A DNA stretch of 12,729 nt, taken from positions 1 through 12,729 of the forward strand of contig CAZTWF010000052.1 of the NCBI GenBank assembly GCA_964617245.1. Direction: 5' to 3'. The position numbers and the translations under genes were made by a program. Below the pieces are notes generated by a model. It was not told the DNA's origin. It worked only from the letters and a program-made list of their open reading frames with translations, and did not search any database. The DNA is from WYZ-LMO11 sp964617245 (GTDB lineage: Archaea > Thermoproteota > Methanomethylicia > Methanomethylicales > Methanomethylicaceae). Within the stretch, counting starts at the first letter, position 1; every line of letters begins with the position of its first letter. Shown here piece by piece: positions 5,839 through 12,729 of this stretch.

Positions 5839-7378
5839 GGAAGAGGGTATATTTGTAAGTGATTTTAATAAGATAATAAGAGATAGACATAAACTTCCTG
5901 AAAGAGTCTATATATTTGATACTACATTAAGAGATGGAGAACAGACACCTGGTGTATGTTTTACTTATGAAGAAAAATTAGATATTGCAAGAAAACTTGA
6001 TGAAATGGGAGTAGATGTTATAGAAGGAGGTTTTCCTATAAATTCTGAAGAAGAAGAAAGAACTGTAAAAGAAATGAAGAAAATGGGATTGAAAGCAAAG
6101 ATCTGTGGATTAGCAAGATGTACAACTGAAGATATAGATGCATGTATTAGAGCAGATGTAGATAGAATTCATATATTTATAGCAACTTCTGATATTCATT
6201 TAAAATATAAACTTAGAATGAATGAAGAAGAAGCACTTAAACAAGCAATAAAATGTACTGAATATGTAAAAGCACATGGTTTTGAATGTGAATTTTCATG
6301 TGAAGATGCTACAAGAAGTCCTTTAGAGAGATTAATAAAATTCTATAAAAGTGTAGAAGAATGTGGTGCAGATGTACATAATGTTCCAGATACTGTAGGT
6401 GTAATGGAACCAGAAGTTATGTTCTATTTAATATCTGAATTAAAAAAAGTATTGAAAAAACCTATTTCTGTACATTGTCATAATGATTTTGGATTAGCTG
6501 TTGCAAATACAGTAGCAGGAGTAAAAGCAGGAGCTGAACAAGTTCATACTACAATAAATGGATTAGGAGAAAGAGCTGGAAATGCTAGTATGGAACAAAC
6601 AGTAATGATTCTTACAGCTATGTATAAAGTAAAAACAGGAATAAAATTAAAATTATTAAAAGAAACTTCAAAACTTGTTGAAAAATATAGTATGATAAAA
6701 TTAATGCCTAATTTCCCAATAGTAGGAGATAATGCATTTGCACATGAGGCTGGAATACATGTACATGGAGTACTTGCAAAAGCTGAAAGTTATGAGCCTA
6801 TTACACCAGAAATAGTTGGACAAAAAAGAAGAATCGTTATGGGAAAACATACAGGAAAACATGCTGTTGCAGCATTTGTAAAAGAGAAATTTAATCTTCC
6901 AGATGAAAAAATAAAAGAAGTTGTAGAAAAAATTAAGAAATTAGCAATTCATAAAAAGAAGATAATAGAAGATGATGTAATTGCAATTGTAGATGAAGTA
7001 ATAGGAACAATTCCAGAAGCTGAAAAAATTGTAAAATTAGATGAAGTATTAATAATTACAGGAAATAAAATAACACCTACAGCTTCAATTCAAATAACAA
7101 TAGGAGATAATAGAAAGATCGTAGCAAATACTGGAATTGGTCCAGTTGATGCTGCAGCAAAAGCTATACAAAATGCTATTGAAGAAAAAATTACTTTATT
7201 GAATTATAAATTAGAAGCCATATCTGGTGGAACTGATTCATTATGTACAGTAGAAGTATTATTAGAAGATAAACAAGGAAGAACTGCTAGAGGTATTGCA
7301 GTAGGTGGAGATATTGTAATGACTTCTATAAATGCAATAATAGAAGGAATAAATAAAATATTTAGAATGTATCGATAA
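5837..7378 (+). CDS. leuA: 2-isopropylmalate synthase family enzyme (LeuA; CimA possible)
   Basis: This 513-residue enzyme condenses acetyl-CoA with a 2-oxoacid. Residues about 24-290 form the HMGL-like TIM barrel, with FDTTLRDGEQTPG (27-39, catalytic Arg32, metal-binding Asp33), DTVG at 185-188, HCHND at 213-217 with metal ligands His213 and His215, and GERAGNAS with Asn249. AHEAGIHVHG (302-311) belongs to the flexible subdomain with the catalytic His. Residues about 395-510 form the LeuA dimer/allosteric domain (SGGTDSLCTVEV, then TSINAIIEGIN). The C-terminal domain excludes short homocitrate synthases such as AksA. EGGFPINS and ICGLARCTTEDID look more like 2-isopropylmalate synthase than citramalate synthase, but the substrate cannot be settled by eye. 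About 25 residues precede the barrel. The stop is one base from the convergent Cdc48 gene. Confidence 0.85.
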   Translation: MEEGIFVSDFNKIIRDRHKLPERVYIFDTTLRDGEQTPGVCFTYEEKLDIARKLDEMGVDVIEGGFPINSEEEERTVKEMKKMGLKAKICGLARCTTEDIDACIRADVDRIHIFIATSDIHLKYKLRMNEEEALKQAIKCTEYVKAHGFECEFSCEDATRSPLERLIKFYKSVEECGADVHNVPDTVGVMEPEVMFYLISELKKVLKKPISVHCHNDFGLAVANTVAGVKAGAEQVHTTINGLGERAGNASMEQTVMILTAMYKVKTGIKLKLLKETSKLVEKYSMIKLMPNFPIVGDNAFAHEAGIHVHGVLAKAESYEPITPEIVGQKRRIVMGKHTGKHAVAAFVKEKFNLPDEKIKEVVEKIKKLAIHKKKIIEDDVIAIVDEVIGTIPEAEKIVKLDEVLIITGNKITPTASIQITIGDNRKIVANTGIGPVDAAAKAIQNAIEEKITLLNYKLEAISGGTDSLCTVEVLLEDKQGRTARGIAVGGDIVMTSINAIIEGINKIFRMYR

Positions 7379-7379
7379 A

Positions 7380-9530
7380 CTATTGATAAAATCTTAGCAT
7401 ATTTTTCATAGTTTCATATCTTTTTATATCTTCAGGAGATAAGCTCTTTGATGTATTCTTTATAGCTTCTATAAAATGCTTCTTTTCAACTTTTTTAGGT
7501 TTCAAATCCTCTCTTATAGCATTAAGAGCTGCTTCTCTACATATTGCTTCAATATCTGCACCAGTATAGCCTTCAGTCATATCAGCAAGTTCTGAAATAT
7601 TTACATCTTCTGCAAGAGGCATTTTTCTAGTATGAACTTTAAAGATTTCCTCTCTTGCTTTTTTATCTGGTAATGGTATAAAAACAAGTCTATCAAATCT
7701 TCCAGGTCTTAATAATGCTGGATCAATAATATCTGGTCTATTTGTAGCAGCTATTACAACTACACCTCTTAATGGAATTAAACCATCCATTTCTGCAAGA
7801 AGTTGATTAACTATTCTCTCAGTAACACCAGAATCAAATCTTCCTCCTCTTACTGGAGTAATAGAATCAATTTCATCAAAGAATATTACACAAGGAGCTG
7901 CTTGTCTTGCTTTTTTGAATATTTCTCTTATAGCTTTTTCAGATTCTCCAACCCATTTACTAAGAATTTCAGGTCCTCTTACACTTATGAAGTTAGCACC
8001 TGATTCTGTTGCTACTGCTTTTGCTAATAATGTTTTACCACAACCAGGTGGTCCATATAATAATATTCCTTTTGGAGGAGTAATTCCCATTTTTTCAAAT
8101 AATTCAGGATGTTTCATTGGTAATTCTACCATCTCTCTTAATTGTTTCTTAACATCTTCTAATCCTCCAATATCATCCCAATGAACTTCTGGTACTTCAA
8201 CATAGACTTCTCTTAATGCAGATGGTGTAATATCTTTCATTGCTTCAAAAAAGTCATTTCTACTAACCTTAAGATCCTTAAGTATATTAGTAGGAATTGT
8301 CTTTTTTTCTAAATCAATTTTTGGTAAAAAACGTCTTAATGCACGTATTGCAGCTTCTCTAGCTAAAGCTGCAATATCAGCTCCACTATAACCATGTGTT
8401 AATTCTGCTAATTCATCAATATTAACATCATCAGCTAATGGCATATTTCTCAAGTGAACTTGTAATATTTCCTTTCTTGCTTTTTTATCTGGCATAGATA
8501 TAGCAATTTCTCTATCAAATCTTCCAGGTCTTCTTAGAGCTGGATCTACTGCTTCTGGTCTATTTGTAGCAGCTATTACAACAACTTGACCTCTTGATTT
8601 TAATCCATCCATTAAGGTTAATAATTGAGCTACAACACGACGTTCAACTTCTCCAGTAACTTCTTCTCTTTTTGGAGCAATAGAATCAATTTCATCAATA
8701 AATATAACACTTGGAGCAGCTTTTTCAGCTTCTTCAAATATTTCTCTTAATCTTTGTTCAGATTCTCCATAAAACTTACTCATAATTTCAGGTCCATTTA
8801 TAGAGAAGAAGTTAGCACCTGATTCTGTTGCTACTGCTTTTGCTAATAATGTTTTACCACAACCAGGTGGTCCATATAATAATATTCCTTTTGGAGGTTC
8901 AATACCTAAATGTTTAAATAATTCAGGATGTTTCATTGGTAATTCGATCATTTCTCTTATTTTTATCTTAGCATCTTCAAGATCACCAATATCCTCATAA
9001 GTAACTCTTGAGACTGCTGCTTCTATTTCTTTTACTGGTTCTTCTTTTATTATTATTTCTGTATCATGAGTTGCATAAGCTGATGGTGACGGTTGTACTG
9101 AGAAAACAACAAGTTTTAAGGCTTCTCCAAGTATTGGTATTAAAAGAGTATCACCTTTAGTAACTGGCATATCCTTGAGCAAAGATTTTACATAATCAAT
9201 AAAATCTGGACCAAAGGAAATTTTTTCTACAGGAGCTAAAATTAATTTTGATGCAGAATTCAATTCAATAGCTTTTACTTTTACAGCATCACCTATAGTT
9301 GTTCCAGCATTATGACGAATAATACCATCTATTCTTATTATATCAGAATCTTCTTCTTCAGGAAGTGGCCAAACACGAGCAACTGTAATACGTTGTCCAG
9401 TAATAGAAATAAAATCACCAGGTCTTAAATTAAGCTTTAACATATTTTTACGAGTTATTCTAGCTATTCTTCTACCAACATCCTGTGGTCTTGCTTCTGC
9501 TACTTTTAATACTAAGGTTTCTTCTTGCAT
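7380..9530 (-). CDS. cdc48: Cdc48/VAT AAA+ ATPase, two AAA modules
   Basis: This 716-residue hexameric unfoldase is the archaeal Cdc48/p97 (VAT). The N domain (about 1-165) has the double-psi barrel with RPQDVGRRIARI and GTTIGDAV. D1 has Walker A GPPGCGKT at 220-227, Walker B VIFIDE at 275-280 and arginine-finger RRPGRFDR. D2 repeats this with Walker A at 493-500, Walker B VIFFDE at 548-553 and LRPGRFDR. Both modules look catalytically intact. The C-terminus ends FYQ, matching the hydrophobic-Tyr-any (HbYX) motif by which archaeal Cdc48 docks on the 20S proteasome. No Shine-Dalgarno precedes the ATG, and a TATA box about 30 bp upstream points to a leaderless mRNA. A 90-bp stretch is identical in D1 and D2. 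Confidence 0.97.
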   Translation of the reverse strand: MQEETLVLKVAEARPQDVGRRIARITRKNMLKLNLRPGDFISITGQRITVARVWPLPEEEDSDIIRIDGIIRHNAGTTIGDAVKVKAIELNSASKLILAPVEKISFGPDFIDYVKSLLKDMPVTKGDTLLIPILGEALKLVVFSVQPSPSAYATHDTEIIIKEEPVKEIEAAVSRVTYEDIGDLEDAKIKIREMIELPMKHPELFKHLGIEPPKGILLYGPPGCGKTLLAKAVATESGANFFSINGPEIMSKFYGESEQRLREIFEEAEKAAPSVIFIDEIDSIAPKREEVTGEVERRVVAQLLTLMDGLKSRGQVVVIAATNRPEAVDPALRRPGRFDREIAISMPDKKARKEILQVHLRNMPLADDVNIDELAELTHGYSGADIAALAREAAIRALRRFLPKIDLEKKTIPTNILKDLKVSRNDFFEAMKDITPSALREVYVEVPEVHWDDIGGLEDVKKQLREMVELPMKHPELFEKMGITPPKGILLYGPPGCGKTLLAKAVATESGANFISVRGPEILSKWVGESEKAIREIFKKARQAAPCVIFFDEIDSITPVRGGRFDSGVTERIVNQLLAEMDGLIPLRGVVVIAATNRPDIIDPALLRPGRFDRLVFIPLPDKKAREEIFKVHTRKMPLAEDVNISELADMTEGYTGADIEAICREAALNAIREDLKPKKVEKKHFIEAIKNTSKSLSPEDIKRYETMKNMLRFYQ
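7989..8078 (-). repeat. 90-bp perfect repeat, D2 Walker A region of cdc48
   Basis: This segment encodes the 30 residues around GPPGCGKT of the second AAA module. It is identical at all 90 bases to 8808-8897 in the first module, with differing bases at both borders. A further 30-bp identity (AAATAATTCA to TTGGTAATTC) follows about 15 bases away in both copies. The match is stronger than protein conservation requires. Confidence 0.92.
8808..8897 (-). repeat. 90-bp perfect repeat, D1 Walker A region of cdc48
   Basis: This is the partner of 7989-8078, in the first AAA module. The copies are 819 bp apart, start to start, in direct orientation, equal to 273 codons, which is the D1-to-D2 module spacing. 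Confidence 0.92.
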
Positions 9531-9550
9531 AAGATTAAAATATTGAGACT

Positions 9551-9562
9551 TATTTTTATAAT
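9551..9562. promoter_or_regulatory. Shared bidirectional TATA element, cdc48 and gatCAB
   Basis: The 64-bp gap between the cdc48 and gatC starts has one strong AT box. Read on the minus strand it is TATAAAAATA (9560-9551), 30 bases before the cdc48 ATG, giving an almost leaderless mRNA. Read on the plus strand it contains TTTATAAT (9555-9562), which would place the gatC start of transcription near 9583-9587. TBP bound here could serve either direction but probably not both at once. Confidence 0.5.
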
Positions 9563-9585
9563 ATTCGCTTACTATTGATTATAAA

Positions 9586-9590
9586 GTGAT
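9586..9590 (+). promoter_or_regulatory. Ribosome binding site GTGAT deciding the gatC start
   Basis: GTGAT sits four to five bases before ATG 9595. Its GTG is in frame and could itself be a start, adding three residues (MII), especially if the mRNA begins near 9585. The ATG is preferred because the spacing matches porD, gatA and the other genes here. Confidence 0.5.
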
Positions 9591-9594
9591 TATT

Positions 9595-9891
9595 ATGGAA
9601 ATCCCTAAGATTATTTCTAAAGAAAGATTAGAAAAACTTGCCTGGCTTGTTAAAATAGAATTAGAAGAAAATGAAAAAGAAGAATTCTTAAGTCAGTTAA
9701 ATAAAATATTAGAAGCCTTTAAAATAATTGATGAATTGTCTTTAGAAGATGTGGAACCAACATATCATGTTATGGAAATTGTAAATGTATTTAGAGAAGA
9801 TGAAGTAAAACCTTCTCTTAGTCAAGAAGAAGCACTTTCTACAGCTAAGAAAACAAAAGATGGATATTTTGTAGCTCCAAAACTTTTTTGA
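9595..9891 (+). CDS. gatC: Asp-tRNA(Asn)/Glu-tRNA(Gln) amidotransferase subunit C
   Basis: This small subunit of GatCAB wraps around the GatA-GatB interface and stabilises the complex. From ATG 9595 it is 98 residues, normal for the family. The first helix contains ERLEKLAWLVKIELEENEKEEF. The middle has LEDVEPTYHV, matching the usual DVEP-T element, and the C-terminus shows FREDEV and DGYFVAPKLF, the standard GatC ending. It opens a gatC-gatA-gatB operon with 9-bp spacing to gatA and diverges from cdc48. Archaea usually make Gln-tRNA with GatDE, so GatCAB here is likely used mainly for Asn-tRNA formation; that is inferred from family knowledge. The in-frame GTG at 9586 is an alternative start. 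Confidence 0.93.
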   Translation: MEIPKIISKERLEKLAWLVKIELEENEKEEFLSQLNKILEAFKIIDELSLEDVEPTYHVMEIVNVFREDEVKPSLSQEEALSTAKKTKDGYFVAPKLF

Positions 9892-9896
9892 GGTGA
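9890..9896 (+). promoter_or_regulatory. Strong ribosome binding site GAGGTGA before TTG start of gatA
   Basis: GAGGTGA, a perfect match to the archaeal Shine-Dalgarno sequence, overlaps the gatC stop and lies four bases before TTG 9901. It justifies the non-ATG start, and the protein N-terminus then aligns with the family. Confidence 0.8.
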
Positions 9897-9900
9897 AAAA

Positions 9901-11322
9901 TTGAGAATAACTGATTTAACATTATTTGAACTTATAAATAGTATAGAAAATGGTGATATAATCTGGGAAGATGTTATTGATGCATATTTTGAAAGAATAG
10001 AAAGATATGATGAAGAATTAAGAGCTTATATCACAATAAATGAAAAGATTAAAAATGAAAAATATACTAATGGAATACTCAAAGGTATACCTATAGCAAT
10101 AAAGGATAATATATGTACAAAAGGTTTGAGAACTACATGTGGTTCAAAAATTCTTGAAAATTATATTCCACCATATGATGCTACTGTTATAAAGAAATTA
10201 AAAGAAGCTGGAGCAGTAATAATAGGAAAAACAAATATGGATGAATTTGCTATGGGATCTTCAACAGAAAATAGTGCATTTTTCATTTCTAAAAATCCTT
10301 GGGATAAAACAAGAGTACCAGGAGGTTCTTCTGGTGGAAGTGCAATAGCTGTTATTATGAAAGAAGCTGTTGCTGCTTTAGGTTCTGATACTGGAGGTTC
10401 AATAAGATGTCCTGCTAGTTTTTGTGGAATTGTAGGTCTTAAACCAACATATGGACTTGTAAGTAGATTTGGACTTATTGCTTTTGCTAATAGTCTTGAA
10501 CAAATAGGACCTATGACAAAAGATGTAAGAGATTGTGCATTTCTTTTAAATATAATTGCTGGATATGATGAAATGGATGGAACTTCTATAAATAAACCTA
10601 ATGAAGATTATTTGAAATATTTAGATAAAGATATAAAAGGAATGAGAGTTGGAATTCCAAGAGAATTCTTTGGAGAAGGAACTGATGAAAATGTAATAAA
10701 AGAAGTTTGGAAAAGTATTCATAAGTTAGAAAATTTAGGTGTAGAGTATAGAGAAATAAGTCTTCCTATGGTAAAATATGCACTTCCTGCTTATTATTTA
10801 ATTGCCATGTCTGAAGCTAGTTCTAATCTTGCAAGATATGATGGTATAAGATATGGTGTTAGAATAGATGAAGAAGGAATAGAATGGTCAACAGCTTTTT
10901 CCTATAATAGAAAACTTTTTGGAAAAGAAGTTAAAAGAAGAATAATTCTAGGAGCATTTGCTCTTTCTGCTGGTTTTTATGAAGAATATTATGTTAAAGC
11001 ACTTAAAATTAGAACACTTATAAGAAAGGATTTTGAAAGAGCATTTAAGGAATTTGATGTTTTAATTACACCAACAATGCCTATAACAGCATTTAAAATA
11101 GGAGAGAAAATTCATGATCCTCTTGCTATGTATATGATTGATATTGATACAATTCCAGTAAATCTTGCAGGTATTCCTGCTATTTCAATTCCATGTGGTT
11201 TTTCAAATGGATTACCTATAGGATTACAAATAATTGCTCCTCCATTAATGGAAGGTAGAATATTTAGTATTGCTAAAAGATTAGAAGAAGAACTTGATCT
11301 ACGAATGTGGGAGAAATTATGA
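9901..11322 (+). CDS. gatA: Asp-tRNA(Asn)/Glu-tRNA(Gln) amidotransferase subunit A
   Basis: This is the 473-residue glutaminase subunit of GatCAB, an amidase-signature enzyme. It releases ammonia from glutamine for transfer to the misacylated tRNA on GatB. The Ser-cisSer-Lys triad is complete: Lys68 in IAIKDN, Ser143 in GGSSGGS and Ser167 in GSDTGGSIRCP. The spacing of 75 and 24 residues matches characterised GatA proteins. GLKPTYGLVSRFG and SLEQIGPMT follow as expected, and the C-terminal half contains the LITPTMP and PIGLQIIAPP elements. Translation starts at TTG, supported by GAGGTGA four bases upstream. The stop overlaps the gatB start (ATGATG, 11319-11324), so the subunits should be made in balance. 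Confidence 0.96.
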   Translation: MRITDLTLFELINSIENGDIIWEDVIDAYFERIERYDEELRAYITINEKIKNEKYTNGILKGIPIAIKDNICTKGLRTTCGSKILENYIPPYDATVIKKLKEAGAVIIGKTNMDEFAMGSSTENSAFFISKNPWDKTRVPGGSSGGSAIAVIMKEAVAALGSDTGGSIRCPASFCGIVGLKPTYGLVSRFGLIAFANSLEQIGPMTKDVRDCAFLLNIIAGYDEMDGTSINKPNEDYLKYLDKDIKGMRVGIPREFFGEGTDENVIKEVWKSIHKLENLGVEYREISLPMVKYALPAYYLIAMSEASSNLARYDGIRYGVRIDEEGIEWSTAFSYNRKLFGKEVKRRIILGAFALSAGFYEEYYVKALKIRTLIRKDFERAFKEFDVLITPTMPITAFKIGEKIHDPLAMYMIDIDTIPVNLAGIPAISIPCGFSNGLPIGLQIIAPPLMEGRIFSIAKRLEEELDLRMWEKL

Positions 11323-12729
11323 TGAATAGTATAAAAATTGGATTAGAAGTTCATTGTCAATTAACAAATCTTAAAACAAAATTATTTTGTAGTTGTAGTT
11401 CAGATTATAGAAACAAAGAACCAAATTCTAATGTATGTATAATATGCTTAGGACATCCTGGTACTCTTCCAAAACCAAATAAAAAAGCAATTGAATTTGC
11501 AATAATGGCTGGATTAGCATTAAAAAGTAAAATTAATGAAAGAGTTCTATTTTATAGAAAGAATTATTTCTATATTGATATGAATAAGAATTTTCAAATT
11601 TCTATGTATGAAACAAAAAATTCTCCTCCTCTTTGTAGTGGTGGATATTTAGATATAAGTTATGAAGGAAAAATAAAAAGAATAAGAATAAGACGTATTC
11701 AATTAGAAGAAGATCCAGCAAGATTAATTCATATAGGACCTATAGATATCTCACCATATACACTTGTAGATTATAATAGAGCAGGAATTGCTCTATTAGA
11801 AGTAGTAACAGAACCTGATATTTCTACACCAAAAGAAGCAAGAATATTTCTACAAAAATTAAGATCAGTATTTGAACATATAGGAATATTCGATGGTGGT
11901 CTTGAAGGTGCTATGAGATGTGATGCAAATATTTCCATAAAAGAAGGTGCAAGAGTTGAAATAAAAAATATATCATCATTTAAAGAAGTAGAAAGAGCAC
12001 TTAATTATGAAATATTAAGACAAATGAATTTAATAGGTAAAGGAGAAAAGGTATTAAGAGAAACAAGACATTGGGATGAAATAAGAAAAGTAACAATTTC
12101 TTTAAGAGAAAAAGAAGAAGAATATGATTATAGATATTTTCCAGAACCAGATATTTTACCAATTCATATAACACAAGAACTTATAGAAAGTATAAGATTG
12201 AAAATGCCTGAATTACCTGATGAAAGAGCAGAGAGATTTATAAAATTATATGGTATTCCACAATATGATGCAAATATCTTAGTATCACAAAAAGCTCTTG
12301 CAGATTTTTTTGAGAATTGTGTAAAATTATTCAATGAGCCAAAGACTATAAGTAATTGGATAATAAGTGATCTTTTAGGTATTCTAAATAGTAGAGGTTT
12401 AGAAATTCAAGAAACTAAAATTACACCAATAGCAATGGTTGAAATGTTAAAAATGATAAAAGATGGAATTATAAGTGGTAAAATAGGAAAAATAATTTTA
12501 CCTGAAATAGTAGAAACAGGAAAAATGCCTTCACAAATTGTTAGAGAAAAGGATATGATCAAAATAAGTGATGAGGAGTTTATAAGAAAAATAGTAGAAG
12601 AAGTTTTTATAGAAAATGAAAAAGCTGTAAAAGATGCTCTTATAAATGAAAATGCTATAAACTTTCTTATAGGACAAGTAATGAAGAAGACAAGAGGAAG
12701 AGGAGATCCAAAACTTGTAAATGAAATTG
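11319..12729 (+). CDS. gatB: Asp-tRNA(Asn)/Glu-tRNA(Gln) amidotransferase subunit B, 3' end cut
   Basis: The frame stays open from ATG 11319 to the right edge, giving 470 codons, so only about ten C-terminal residues are missing. GatB phosphorylates the misacylated tRNA and amidates it with ammonia from GatA. The zinc site is Cys24, Cys26, Cys40 and Cys43 (LFCSCSS, then VCIICLGHPG). Further hallmarks are LEVHCQL, RKNYFYIDMNKNFQIS, QLEEDPARLIH, DYNRAGIALLEVVTEPD, MRCDANISI, ETRHWDE and DYRYFPEPD. The C-terminal tRNA-binding YqeY-like tail ends GQVMKKTRGRGDPKLVNEI. The EPTxLH-type GatE insertion is absent, so it is GatB rather than GatE. Two adjacent ATGs (11319 and 11322) are possible starts; GGGAG lies about five bases before the first. 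Confidence 0.96.
   Translation, partial: MMNSIKIGLEVHCQLTNLKTKLFCSCSSDYRNKEPNSNVCIICLGHPGTLPKPNKKAIEFAIMAGLALKSKINERVLFYRKNYFYIDMNKNFQISMYETKNSPPLCSGGYLDISYEGKIKRIRIRRIQLEEDPARLIHIGPIDISPYTLVDYNRAGIALLEVVTEPDISTPKEARIFLQKLRSVFEHIGIFDGGLEGAMRCDANISIKEGARVEIKNISSFKEVERALNYEILRQMNLIGKGEKVLRETRHWDEIRKVTISLREKEEEYDYRYFPEPDILPIHITQELIESIRLKMPELPDERAERFIKLYGIPQYDANILVSQKALADFFENCVKLFNEPKTISNWIISDLLGILNSRGLEIQETKITPIAMVEMLKMIKDGIISGKIGKIILPEIVETGKMPSQIVREKDMIKISDEEFIRKIVEEVFIENEKAVKDALINENAINFLIGQVMKKTRGRGDPKLVNEI

Noticed and set aside
7803..8184. Plus-strand open frames of 66 and 89 residues within the cdc48 gene
   Set aside because: They are antisense shadows of the well-conserved Cdc48 D2 region, with no start signal and serine/asparagine-rich sequence typical of reversed coding DNA.
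7380..9530. Cdc48 double AAA module as an assembly duplication
   Set aside because: D1 and D2 differ throughout outside the Walker A tract, have distinct linkers and match the standard VAT domain plan.

Overview
The window looks like a compact, AT-rich archaeal chromosome segment. The archaeal markers are a two-repeat TATA-binding protein, a Sec11-type signal peptidase with a Ser-His rather than Ser-Lys active site, a Cdc48/VAT double AAA+ ATPase, a four-gene ferredoxin oxidoreductase and GatCAB. Nearly every arginine codon is AGA. Many starts carry a GGTGA-type Shine-Dalgarno sequence, complementary to the archaeal 16S end AUCACCUCC, while two genes look leaderless with TATA-like boxes. The exact lineage cannot be fixed from sequence alone. 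The DUF2124-like fragment at the left edge and the porCDAB order suggest an anaerobe with methanogen-like gene content, either a euryarchaeon or a TACK lineage.

Layout. Positions 1-718 (+) hold the 3' end of a DUF2124-like gene overlapping a CamH-type gamma-carbonic anhydrase gene. Positions 1298-695 (-) hold an unrecognised lysine-rich protein, followed by a short (59-aa) two-span membrane protein whose end overlaps the carbonic anhydrase gene tail to tail. Positions 1384-5418 (+) form a tightly packed six-gene run: porC, porD, porA, porB, a signal peptidase and TBP, joined by overlaps or a gap of a few bases. Position 5807-5421 (-) is a leaderless-looking AhpD/CMD-family gene. It diverges over only 29 bp from a LeuA-type synthase gene (5837-7378, +). 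Position 9530-7380 (-) is Cdc48/VAT, diverging over a shared AT-rich promoter from gatC-gatA-gatB (9595 to the right edge, +), with gatB cut a few residues before its end.

How the genes work together. The Por complex interconverts pyruvate and acetyl-CoA plus CO2 with ferredoxin. The nearby carbonic anhydrase could supply or remove CO2/bicarbonate, and acetyl-CoA is the co-substrate of the LeuA-type enzyme, but these links are inferred from proximity. GatCAB amidates misacylated tRNA, Cdc48 unfolds proteins probably for the 20S proteasome, and TBP starts transcription.

Most of the window is housekeeping. I see no CRISPR array, insertion sequence, tRNA, rRNA or defence system, and no stretch over 300 bases without a gene. 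The points most worth a second look are: the small membrane protein and its unknown partner; the placement of TBP at the end of a por operon; a 90-bp perfect repeat between the two AAA modules of Cdc48; interleaved divergent promoters; and an AhpD-like protein that keeps its CxxC but lacks the proton-relay residues.
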